Of a stretch of 64,000 nt of DNA, positions 1-12,000 are shown piece after piece. This DNA is from Saccharopolyspora_C sp040643635. Lineage in GTDB: Bacteria; Actinomycetota; Actinomycetes; Mycobacteriales; Pseudonocardiaceae. The notes beneath the pieces were generated by a model, which was not told the DNA's origin, made no database searches, and was given only the letters and a program-made list of their open reading frames with translations. The DNA is taken from the NCBI RefSeq assembly GCF_040643635.1, contig NZ_JBEYUS010000004.1, positions 119,906 to 183,905 of the forward strand. Direction: 5' to 3'. The position numbers and the translations under genes are program-made. The stretch's first letter is position 1. Every line of letters begins with the position of its first letter.

Positions 1-3000
1 CTTCCGGTGAGCTGAACACCTCCAGCCCGCCCAGACCGGCGTTGCGCTCGTTCAGCACGCCTTCACCCGGGTCGTTCGACCGGCCCGCGTTGCTGCGCAG
101 CCAGTGCCCGTGGTGCTCGTCGAACTTGGCGGGCGCGCGTCCGATGAACGGTCGCTTCAACGCTTCCCGCCACCGGTGGAAGGGAATTCCGCCCAGCATG
201 TTCGCCGTGGTCCGCCGCAAGCCGGGCACCGGAGCCAGCGAATCCAGCTCGAAACCGGCGGGCAGGTCACCGTCGCGCCCGCGGTGCCCCGCGGGACCGT
301 CCTGCCAGGCCTGGTCCGGCTCGGTTTCCCCGCCGGGTTCCCCGAGCGCGGTGCCCGGCGAGTCCGCGGCCGCCACGTGGACTTCACCGGTGACGCCGGG
401 CAACGCCGTACCGGGATTCGACCAGGTGCCACCGAGGCGCGTGGTGAACTCGGCCGGGTACGCGTACCGCCGGACCTGTCCCTTCCCGGTGAACGACTGC
501 TCGTGGGCGACCTTGCGCGCGATGGTGTCCCCGGCGGTGTTGGTGTGGTCCAAGGTCAGCCCGGTGAGGCCGGGCCAGAAGATGTCGGCGTAGCCCATTC
601 CGCCGATCCCGCCCGCGCGGGTCCGGTCCTTGGTCTGCCCCGTGACGCGCTGGTAGGTGGAGACGAGCTTGCCGCCGATGGTCTTTCCGGGCTCATCCGC
701 GGCGAGTTCCGCCCGATCCAGGTCCATGTTCCCGTGGAAGAACACGTCCGGCGCGTCCTCGTACAACGCGCTGAGCGGGAACCGCACGCCGTCTCCGCGG
801 GTGATCTCCCTCGCGTGGTCCTGGACGAAGCGCCGCATCCGCTGCGCGGTCCGCGGCAACTCACGTGCGGCCACGTGCCCCCGGACGGCCAGTTCGGACA
901 GCGCGGGGCCCACGAGCGCGTCGACCGTGGCCTTCGGCAAGCGGTGCACCGCGTCCACCCGGTCCGGGGCGTTGCGGGCCTGCCCGGCGTCGGCTTCGCG
1001 GGCGGGGAGCTCGACCGGCGCGGCGGCGACGCTGTTGGTCCACCCGTGCTGTTCGGCGTTGTGCGGCTTGAGCCTGCTGGTGACCGTCCCCTCGACCAAG
1101 GCGGGCTCACCCGACGTGGCGCGGGCGTTCCGGGGCAGGACGTCGACCACGTAGGTCAGGTTCGCCAGCAGCTCGTCGAGCGGGCCCTCGTAGTTCTCCG
1201 TGGTCACGTGCTCGTGCCCGGCGACCGCCGAACCGTTGTGGATCTTGTTCCGGACGTCCTCGCCCTGCGGGCCGAACAGCAGCCCGGTGACACCGGTGAC
1301 ATCGCCGCCCGCGATGCCGCCACCGCCGCCGTGCCGGAAGGTGATCGCCTCGCCGGAGGAGATCTCCCCACCGGTCAGCTCAGTGCGGGTGAGCTTCGCC
1401 TGGGCGGTGGTGGCCCGCAGCGGCCGGAGATCGGCGACACCGATGAGGACGTCGACGGGCTTGCCGGCATTGGCGAAGTCGAAGGTCTTGCGCAGCACCT
1501 CACCGCTGAGCAGCGACCTGCCCTCAGCGCCGAGTTCGGCGAGCATGGTGCGGAAATCGAGCTCCGCCGCGTCGTTCGGGGAGAAGTCGCCGCCGAGCTT
1601 GTCGCGCACCGCCCGGTAGATGCCGCCGGCGCCGGAGAAGTCGACGTGCTCGATCGCCTCCGGGCTCCCCATCCGCAGGCCGCCCTCGGGGTTCAGTTCC
1701 GAGCGCAGGGGCCACTTCAGCCGCAGGTCCGCCACCGCATCGCTGGAGTAGCGCTGCGGACGACGTCCCGCGGAGGTGACGGAGATCCGGTAGCGGGCCT
1801 GGTGCCGGGTGGCGGCCACCGGCAGGTGCGGTTCGGTGAGTTCGGTCGACGTACCGCGCTTCGCGGCGGAGCTCATGCTGGACTCGCGCTGGTGAGCGGC
1901 TCCGGCGAGCTTCCCCGACACCGCCACGAACGGCGTCGGCACCCGGACCCCTGCGGATTCGGCGCGCGCCTTGGCCCTGCTGCTGGAGACCTGGTGCAGC
2001 ACCCGCTCCCGGCCGCCGGAGGTCCGCACGTCGCCGGTGCCCGGCAGCTGGTCCTCCGGCTCGGACAGCTCGGTCACGTCCAGCACCACGCGCGGGCCCC
2101 GTCCGGGTTTGTCCCCGAGGTCGACGATGTGCAGACCTTCGAGGCCCGCGCGGAATCCGTCCTTGAGGTTCTGGTCCGAGAAGGCGATGTCGACGCGCTC
2201 GTCCAACTCGGTGTTGCCCGGCTTCGGGTCGCGCACCAGGTCCTTGATCTTCGCCCGGATGCGGGTGCCGTCGATCTCGCCGTCGACCTCCGGCCGTTCC
2301 CGCAGTGCGCGGTCGACCACCGAGTCCTGCTCGGACGAGACCTCCTCGGTGCGCTCCTGCTCGGCGATGGCCGGCTCGGTGGCGTCGGCGGGCTCCTCGG
2401 GGATCGTCTCCAGACCACCCCGTCCCGCGCCGCGCCCGGTGACGCCGTGCGCGCCGCCGGATCGCGGCGAGTCCGCACCGGCGGCCTCCGATTCGACGGG
2501 CCGCAGCGTCGGGTACGTCGTCAGCTCGTGCGCCTCGGCACCGCCCATGCCCAGCGGGGTCTCCGGCCGATGGCCGCCCGTTCCCGCCGGCGTCGTCGAC
2601 CGGCCACCACGGGACGCGCCCGGCGGGTCGAAGTTCAGCAGCGCCGCCTGTGCCCGCGAGCGGATCCGCTCGTCCGGGCCGGTGGATTCTCGCTCCGCAG
2701 CCCGCGAATCGACTCGTCCCGGCTGCTCGTCCGGGCCGCGGTGCTCGGTCGGCGGGCGCGGTGGCAGATCCTCCGGGGAAGTCATCCGCGACTCGAGCCT
2801 GATCTGGTCCAGCTCGTCCGGGCTGTAGAGGTAGCGGTCCGACACCGAGGTCGGAATCCGCCTCGTCGAGAGGCTGCCCCCCGGATAGCTCCGAATGCCC
2901 GCGTTCCCCGAGACGCCGAGCACGAGGTGCTCCTCGTTAGGAGTGATGTACAGGCCCAGAACGTCCCGGGGGAAGTGCGCCGGATTCGCGTACCCGGCCC

Positions 3001-6000
3001 GGCGGAACTCGCGCATGAACCGGAACGAGTGCTGGTTCTGGGTCAGACCGCACGCCATGGCGAACAACGAGCCCCGCCGGTTCAGCGCGTAGGCCTCCTG
3101 GAAATGCGTGGAGTGCAGGTTGACGAGGGCGAGGGCGGCACCGTCCGCACGGACCTCCATCGGCTTGTCGAGCGCCTTGCCCTGCAGGTACACCGCTCCG
3201 GGCGGGAGCTGGAAGCGCGCCCCGTCCGCGGTCAGCACGTCACTGACGATCGGGTACCGCTTTCCCTGCTCCCCCCACGACGGCCACACGAGGTCGGCGT
3301 GGCGGCGGTGGCGCAGTGCCTCACCCAGGTCCTCTGCCTCGGCCGTGCGCATCACCTGGTCCATCTGGGGCATGCCGATGCTGGTGTAGAAGTCCGCCAT
3401 CCGGCTGGGAGTCCACACGAAGCTGACGCCGATCTTGACCTGGCCGCGCGGGTCGAACTGGGCTTGGCTGTAGATCGGTCGCTGCCACACGCTGTCCAGC
3501 CGGAACATCACGGTGTCCCAGAAAGTTCGCCCTTCCGAGGTGAACAGGGACCGGCCGCGCGCCAGCCCCATCTCTTCGGGCGAGACGCGCGGCCCGCTGC
3601 TCGGACGCCCGGTTCGACCACCGGAGAACTCCTGGGGTTCGGTGTGGCTGCGGTGCGGGCGCTCTCGACGACTGTCCGGCTCGGACTCCGCCGTCGGCCC
3701 GGTGTGCCGGCGCTCAGGTCGCTCGGACGACGGCCCGGCGGCGTCGCCGTACGCGGCGCGGGCGTACCTGGCGTACTCCTCTTCCATCCTGAGCCGGTCG
3801 TCGTACTGCTGACGCTGCTCGGGGTCCGACAACACTTTCCAGGCAGCGTTGATCCTGACCGTGTTGGCCTGCGCCATCTCCTTGTTGTCGAGGTTCTTGT
3901 CCGGGTGGTTCGCGATCAGCAGCTTGCGCCACTTCTTCCTGATGTCCGCGATGTCCTCACCGCGAGCGGCGCCCAGTACGGCGTAGTGATCCTTGGTCGA
4001 CGAGAGGTCGGCCTTCAGCCCGGGTCGAGCCTTCTGCTCGGACTCCTCCTTGGCCTTCGCGTCTTCCTTGGCCTTCGCCTCCGCCTTCGCCTTCGCGTCC
4101 TCCCTGGCCTTCGCCTCCGCCTTCGCCTTCGCGTCCTCCCTGGCCTTCGCCTCCGCCTTCGCCTTCGCGTCCTCCCTGGCCTTCGCCTCCGCCTTCGCCT
4201 NNNNNNNNNNNNNNNNNNNNNNNNNNNNNNNNNNNNNNNNNNNNNNNNNNNNNNNNNNNNNNNNNNNNNNNNNNNNNNNNNNNNNNNNNNNNNNNNNNNT
4301 TCGCGTCCTCCCTGGCCTTCGCCTCCGCCTTGGCCCTCTTCGCCTCCGCTTCCGCCCTCGCCTTGGCTTCCTTCTCGACCTCGGCTTCCGCCCTCGGATT
4401 CGGCTGGGGCTGGGACGTCGGACGCGGCGGTCGCTGCGTTCCGGCGGACGGCTGCGCGCCGGATTGCAGGGCGGTCAGCGCGTTCTCGACCTCCTGGACG
4501 CGCTGAAGACCGGCCTCGCCCGGGTTCTCCCTGAAACGGGCGAAAACACGCTCCAGACGATGCACCGGGGTGCCCGGCGGCATGTCCAAGACCTCGCAGA
4601 CCCACTCCAGCGAACCCGGCTTCGACCTCGGCTCCGGCTTCGCCTGAGTTCTCGGCTCGGGCTCGGCCGGTCGATTCGGACGGGGTTCCGGCTTCGGTTC
4701 CGGCTCGGGCTGCGACTCGGGCTCGGGCTGCGCCGCCGCCTGCGGCTGGGATTGCGCACCGGACCGCGACAACTCCGCCAGCGCGTTCTCGATCTCCCGA
4801 GCACGCTCCGGGCTCAACGACCCGGCATACCGGTAACCCGCGAAGGCACGTTCCACACGATGCACCGGCGCACCGACCGGCAGCCCCAGCTCGTGGTAAA
4901 CCCAGTCGGAAGAGCCGGCACGCGACCCCGGCTTCGGCTGCGAACCCGGCTTCACCTCCGGCTCGGGCCGCGGCTGGGCCTTCGGCGGCTCCGGCCGGGC
5001 CGCCGGCTTCGGCGATGGCGGCTTCGCCTGCGGCTCTGGTTCGGGGCGGGCTTGCGGTCGCCGAGCCGGACTTCTCTCCGGGCGCGGTCCCGGCCTGCTG
5101 TCGTTCGGCTCGTGCTCCGCCTCGGATTCGGAATCGGATCCCGGGTCGGACTCGGAGTCCGAGACGTCGTCCGGGTCCGAGTCCACGTCGAAGTCCGACC
5201 CGATCTCGTCGTGGTCGTTCTCGACACCCTCGCCATCGCGACGATCGGGCTGCGCGGAGGGACGCCGTTCGGCACGAGCGGACCCGCCGTGCTCGATCTC
5301 CTCCAGTTCCGCCGCGGAGTACCGGGTCGAGGCGAGCGCGGTCCGCTCGACCACGTACCGGGTCTTCCGGACCGTCCGGGGGAAGAAGGTGCCAACGGTC
5401 GCGGTCTCCCGGCGCCTGCGCACCCGGAACCGCACCAGGCCGCGGTTGTCCGCCACCGCGATCCGGCCACCGGGCAGCAGCGAGGACCGGTGGCTGCCGA
5501 CGAACACGTCGACGTCGTGCCCGAGTTGCGCCAACCGCCTGGTCAAGTCCGCGAGGAGCGCGTCGTTCTCCAACGGATCGGTCAGCAGCAGCAGCTCGGG
5601 CTTGTGGCCCGCGCGCTGCGAGTCGGCGAGCAGGTCCAGGAACCTGTCGCCGCGAACCAGGTACTCCGCGACGGTGGAGCCGCTCGCCCACACCGTCTTG
5701 GTGCGGCTTCCGCTCTTGACGGGGAGCTTGAACATCCCGTCACCGTTGCCGAGCGCCAAGATGGCCGGCTCGTCGAAGGGCGCCTCCGCCTCGCTACCGG
5801 CGACGGCCGTCGTGGCACGAGCCGGCTGGCCGGGAACCGTCCGCATCACGCGGATGCGGTCCGCGGTGCGCGCCCAATCCTGGACCCGCGCTGCCCGGTC
5901 CGGGTCGGCCTCCAGCAGGATCCCGTTCGGCCGCCCGTCGTCGGTGCGCAACGTCTCCCGATCGACGTCTTTGCGCCGGAATTCGAGCGGACGCCTGCGG

Positions 6001-9000
6001 GAGTCCTCGCCCTGGAACCCGGGGCGCGACTTGCGACGGCTGAACAGCCCCGCGCCCCGGCCGGTGGGACCGGCGGGCACGGGTTCGTCCGCGGTTTCCA
6101 GCGGTGTCGGGTCCAAGTGCAACTCGTCCTTCGACGTCACCGGGGCCAGCCACACCTCCAACGGGTCCGTGTCGAGATCCGCGAACCACCCGATCTGATC
6201 GTCGAGGAACACCGCTCGGCCACCGATGTTCTTGACCCGGAAGAAGTGGCCGTCGCCGTCGCCCTGGTCCCGATAGACGAGCGCCTGCGAACCTTCGGGT
6301 CGCCCCTTGATGTGCTCCGCGATGCCGACATACCCGTCCGGCTGCTGGGAGAACTGCAACCCTGTCCGAGCCTCCACCTCCTGGCGGTACATCGGGCCGC
6401 TCGGCTGCGCCGTGAACTCGCCCGCCCGTTCCGGGTGGTTGTCCGCGTTCACGCCCTGCACCGAGGTGATCTGGCAGTTCGTGTCGCTGCCAGGCACACC
6501 GTCGAGGTAGTTCTGCCGGTTCACCAGGCCGATGTCCGGCACGTTCTCGTTCAGGAATTCCGCACCGGCCGCGGGATCATTGGCGAAGGTCGACGCCGAC
6601 ACCATGTCCGGCAATCGGGCGTCCTGCTGACCGGGCTCGGTCAGCGCCGCCACCGACTCCACACCACCCCGGCCGTACCGGACGGCCGACTCCAGCGCTT
6701 GGTAGCCGCTTCCCCGCTCACCCGCGAACCCCTCGCGGTCGCTCCGGCGCGGCCGGAAGACGTCGAACAGCTCCCGCATGCCGTCGGAATCCGTGGCAGC
6801 GGACAGGAACCGGAACGAACCGTGCTCGGAGAGGCCGTCGAAGGCCTCCTGCTCGACAGCGGCGCCGAGCAGCCGCCCGCCCTCGCCCAGCGACCCGCTG
6901 GAGTCGAGCGGGCCGGACGAGGCGAACGGTCCCGCCGGGACCAGGGGCTCGCCGGTGTCGAGCGCCACCGTGTCGAACCGGGAGTTCCACAGGTCCTGCT
7001 CGGGCCCGTTCCCGGTCGACAGGATCGACTCCCGGACCGACCGCAGCACGTTCGCGGAGTCCTCGCCCCCGCCGTTGTACATCGCCAGGGCGTGCACGGC
7101 CCGCTGCTCGCCGAGGTGCCGCTGGAGGTGGTGCTGCGCGGACACCAGCGACAGCCCGGACCTGGTGAAGTCCACCAGCAGCACGTTCTTGTCCGCCGGG
7201 ATCTCGCCCAGGAATTCGTCGAAGTGCTGCCCGAGCAGATCCTGCTCCGCGTCGCTGAGCATCCGGGTGCCCGGACCGTCGAACGCGCCGTGCGCGGCGG
7301 AATCCGGGTCCGGCGCCGCCCGGAAACCGGACAGCGGGAACGACATGGCCTGGTGCCCGCGCGATCCGAGGGCCGTGATCACCGCCGCGGGGCTGCGTCC
7401 CAGCCCCACGTAGGCGAAGCGGTCCGGCGGGTACTGGTCGACGATGCGCCGCGCCAGCTCGTTCGTGGCTTCGACGACGCGCTGCTGGTCGATCAGGTGC
7501 TGCCTGCCCCGCTCCGGACCGGCCGCACCGCCCCGGCCGGTGGGCTGCCGCGAATCGGTGGAGCCGTCGCCGTGACCGGGCCGGTCCCGCCGCTCGCCGG
7601 CCGAGGAGTTCGAGGGCACGACCTCGTCGTAGGCAGGAGGCGGGGGCTCGTACCCCGGTGGCTGCTCCTCCCGCACGTACGGGGGAACCGGATCGTCGAT
7701 CTGCTGCCCCAGGTCGTCCACCGGCCGCGGTGCCGCCGACTCCTCGACCGACTCGTCCACCGGATACAGCAACGGGCGAGGTCTGGTCTCCCGCGCCACG
7801 TCCGGATCGCGCTGCGGGGTGATGAAGGTCGAATCGGTCCGCGCGAACGAACTGGGCCCGCGGGTACCGGAAGTTGCCGTCGCCGAGGCACCCGCCCTGG
7901 TGCGGCGCGGGTTGCGCCCGTCGGATCCACCCGCACCAGGCCCCCGCACGCCCTGCCCCAGCGGCATGTGGGTAGGCGCCATCACGCGATCAGTCGGCGC
8001 CTCGTAGAAGTACAACGCCTGCGCGGGAGTCCTGGCCCCCATATCGCCGGCCTGCCCGTCGAAGTACACGACCCAGTCGAACAGGTTGAGCGCCGTCAGC
8101 CAGTGCCCGATGCCCGCCTGACTCTGGAAGAGCGGGCCGTGGGAGCCGTGCGGCAGCCGGTCGACGTATTCGTCGACGGACTCGTAGGACCGGGGCGGCG
8201 TGGGATTCAGGTCGGCTATCACCTCGACCACACGCCGCGGCACGATGCCGCTCGGCCTGGCGCGGAAATCTCCCCTGCTCGCGCGCTCCGGGAAGTTCCT
8301 CGAGTTGGACGTGTTGATCGCGGCGGCCGCGCAGTTGGTCCGGTGCCCGGGGACGTTCTTGTCGTAGTTGTCCTTGTTCACCCGCAGTTGCAGCGCGAAG
8401 TACCTGCGCACGAACCGCTCCCGGCGAGCCGGATCGTCGGCGAAGGTCTCCCAGGAGATGACCCTAGGCCGCCCGGTGGTGTTCGGCGGAGTGCGGGAGA
8501 GGTCGTCCTGCACCTGGTCGAGCAAGGCCCTCGTGCGCACCACCTCGGCCTGCGCCGATTCCGTGAGCACCGGCGGCGAGGCCACCGCAGCGGCACCGCC
8601 GTAACCGCCGTAACCGCCGTACGGACCCGTCCCGTAGTACGGATCCGCGCCGTAGTACGACGGTCCCGCCGAGGACATCCCGACGGGGTTCCGCATCCAC
8701 TCGTCGGGCAGGAAGAGGTAGTCGAACTGCTCGGTGTCCTGCAACGTCCCATCACGGAGATAGGCGGCGATCTGGTCGATGTTGCGCGCGTCGTAGGTGT
8801 ACTGAACCCCGTTCCCATCGCTGGGTGTCATCCACACCGCCACCTGCTGACCGGAAGCGTCGAGTTCCACGGTGAACGTGTGCGTCGCGTCCAAACCCGG
8901 CCGGGTGAACACGATTCGGCGCGCCCGCCCGTCCGGGCGGTCGGACACGGCGGCCGAGGCGTCGGCGAAGTCGAGGGGGTAGGCGGCGCGCATCGATGCC

Positions 9001-12000
9001 TGGTCGAAGAAGCGGGTGAAGGCCGAGTACGCCTGCGGCATGCTGATTCCGGGCTGCCGCTCCAGGATGAGCTGGTCGGCCTCCTCCACGTCCAATTCCT
9101 GCGCCGCGACCGAGATGATCGTGAACCCGCTCTCGACCCGCCGCCCCATCTCGGTGTACCGGCTCGGCGCCAGCAACACCTCCGACTGATCAGGGTTGAT
9201 CTCCCGGGCGTTGCCCTGCCGCCCGCGCAGCTCCGGCGGGTACGACAGCGCGATCAGCGCGTGCGACGGCTGGGTCCTGATCTCGAAGATCGCGTACTGC
9301 GAACGACCGCCCCGGTTCCGCGTCCACTCGCGCACCATGGCCGGATCGAGCGACGTCGACGACGGCAACCGGTCGACGAACGTGTTCGCACCGCGATCGG
9401 CCGAACCCATCCGGACCGCCCGGTACAACGTGACCGAGTCGCGCGCTCCCTCGGCATCGAGGAGGTCGTGGGCGTGGTCGTAGAACCGCTGAACGTGATC
9501 GCGAAGGGTGTCCAGCCGCTCCCCGGTGGTGGTGATCCGTCCGCCGTCCCCGCGGTGGCCCGTGAACATCCCGATGACGGCGCTCTGCATGAAACGCCGC
9601 AGTTCGCCGTCGCGCTGCGCCTCGCCCAGGTGCACGTCGGCCGTTCGGCCGAGCACCGCCGGACCCGAGCGCGACGACCGGGAGGAACGGGACGAACGGC
9701 TGGACCGTTCCGTCGTGCCGCTGCTGCGGACGTCGTCTCGGCGGGATCGTCCGGATCGGGAAGACGATCCGTGGTGGCGGTGGCGCCGGTGGCCGTCGCC
9801 GTGCACCAGATCGGCACCCTCGGTCGGCGCGTCCAGCGGCGCGGTGACCTGGGGCAACACCTGATCCGTCGATACCGGGGCGTAGAAGATCTCACGCGGT
9901 CCGGGCGGCATGTCGCTGAATTCCAGCCCACCCTGCGACTGCACGTGGTGGAGACCCTCGCTGTCCTTGTGGAAGAACGAAGCCGTTGATCCGTCGATCA
10001 CCAGGCCGAACGAATCGTTCGGCTGCTCCGCGAGCAACCGTTCGTTGACCTCGGTCCAGCTGCGGGCGGGTCGAAGCGACACCCCGAGCTCGTCCTGGAT
10101 CCGCGAGCGGCTGACCGGACCACTGGGATCCGCCCGGAACGACCTGCCTTGCGCGAGGGTGTTGATGCTCTGCACCGCCACGTTGAGGCAGTTGGTCCGC
10201 CTGCCCGCGGCGACCCTGGTGTCGCTCGGGTCGTCGAACTCCGCGCTGTTGACCGACTGCACGTCCGAGTAGCGCTCGCGCAGGTAGCGCGCCTCCGCTT
10301 CCGGGCCGTCGAAGGAGGCGTCCGACACCACCCGCGACGAGGCGGGCGGAGTCCGGGACAGGTCGTCATCCGACTGGCCGGGCAGGTCCCTAGTGCCGGC
10401 GGGCGGGTCCTGCTCGACCGTCGCCGCCGCACCCGGGGTCGCACTCGGCGTAGCAGGGGCTTCCGATGGAACGTCGCCCTCGGAGCGTTCCAGAGCGGCC
10501 CGGTAGCGCAGCGCCTGCACGACCTGGTCGTTGGCGGGGTCGTGCGCATTGCGGTGGGCTTGCTCGACGTACCGCCCCAGGGGGGAATCACGGTCCCTGA
10601 ACTCGCGCACCGCGTCGGCGATGGGTCGGACGTTCTCCGGCCTTGGCGCGTTCGGCGGCAGGCTCCGCAGCCGTTCCCCGACCCGCGCCCGTTCGTCGCG
10701 CACCATTGCCACGACCCGGTCCAGGCCGTCCGTGGTCAGCGGCATCGGGAGCTCGGCATCGCGGAACATCCACCGCGTTTCCGCCGAGGTGTCCACCATC
10801 CGGCCGACCACCTCGGCCTCGCGCCCACCGCCGAGCGCCTCGGTGACCGCTGCGCCGTGCCAGTGCAGGAGTCCGAGCATGTGCCCGAGGTCGCCGATGG
10901 TCATCCCGGAGTCGTCCGGGTTCTGCTCGACGTGCCGACGCAGCGTCTCCAGCGACTCCAAGGCCGTGTCCGCGCTCATCGCCCAGGTCAGATCGTTGTC
11001 CTCGTCGAGGAAATCCGAGGCGCTGCGCGCGTTCTCCTGCCCGGTGGCGGCGGCGGTCCAGTCCGTTCCCCCGGCCAAGCCGCGGGTGACCGAACTCAAC
11101 CTGTCGGCCACTGCCGGATCGTGCCGGGGGTAGGCGGTGCTCCCGTCGTGCAGCGACAGGTAGGGCCGGCCGACGAGAGCCGCGAGGTTCGTGGCGTTCG
11201 CGCCCTCGATCGCCGCCGGCAGGTCACCGAGCTGGAACAGCTGCCAGAACACGTCCTGCGGCAGACCACCGGTGCGCAGGACGAGCACATCGTCCGGCCC
11301 GAGCCCGGCGATCACCTCGCCCAGGTCGCTGTCGGTCACGTCGGCGTAGCGCAACCACGGGGCCTCGTGCCCGGGCACGTACTCGACCCGCGAATCGGAG
11401 ATCTCCAGCATGATCGAAGGACGGCCCGGGTTCGACGCGTGAATCCCCTCCGCAAGGTGCGCGGACACGCCGGGACGCACGAACGGCTCCACGTTGCGCA
11501 TGCCGTAGATCGGCATCAGATCCACCCGCGCGGGCCCGGTCACCGCGTCGACGACCGCGTGCACACCCGCGACCCGGTCATCACCCCGCATGTGATCGCC
11601 GATGAAGCCCTTGAGCTCCGCGGGATCGTCGATGCGCGGTACCTCGAACCGGTACAGGGCGTTCGGATCGATCTGCTCGTCGAGGTCGACGATCGCGGGT
11701 TCCGCGTTCGGATCGGGCCGCGACAGGTGCACGCGGGTGCCCGTCTCCCAGAGGTAGGGCTTGAGCACGATCGCTTCGTTCGCGCCGAAACGGTCGAGGA
11801 AGTTCGCGGCTTCCCGGACGTTCGCCGGACCGATGGCGTCGTCCGCGGCGCTCAGCACGACGCGATCACCGGCACCGTGCCAATCGGGCGATCCCAGTTC
11901 GACCACCCGCACACCATCGTCATTCCCGACGAGCCGGCGAAGCTTCGCGATCGGCTCGGCATCGCCCACGAGCGTGATCTCGCCGCGCACGCCGAGTCCG

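Noticed and set aside
4056..4335. 36-bp repeats that could suggest a CRISPR array
   Set aside because: The repeats are directly adjacent with no unique spacers, encode a charged helix in frame, and no cas genes are present.
104..4534. 1,476-aa plus-strand open frame
   Set aside because: It is the complement of the giant toxin's coding frame, Arg/Gly/Leu-rich, with no RBS and no domain. The minus frame shows a true J-domain.
3993..9989. 1,998-aa plus-strand open frame
   Set aside because: Antisense shadow of the toxin with Arg/Leu/Gly-rich low complexity, caused by GC-rich third positions.
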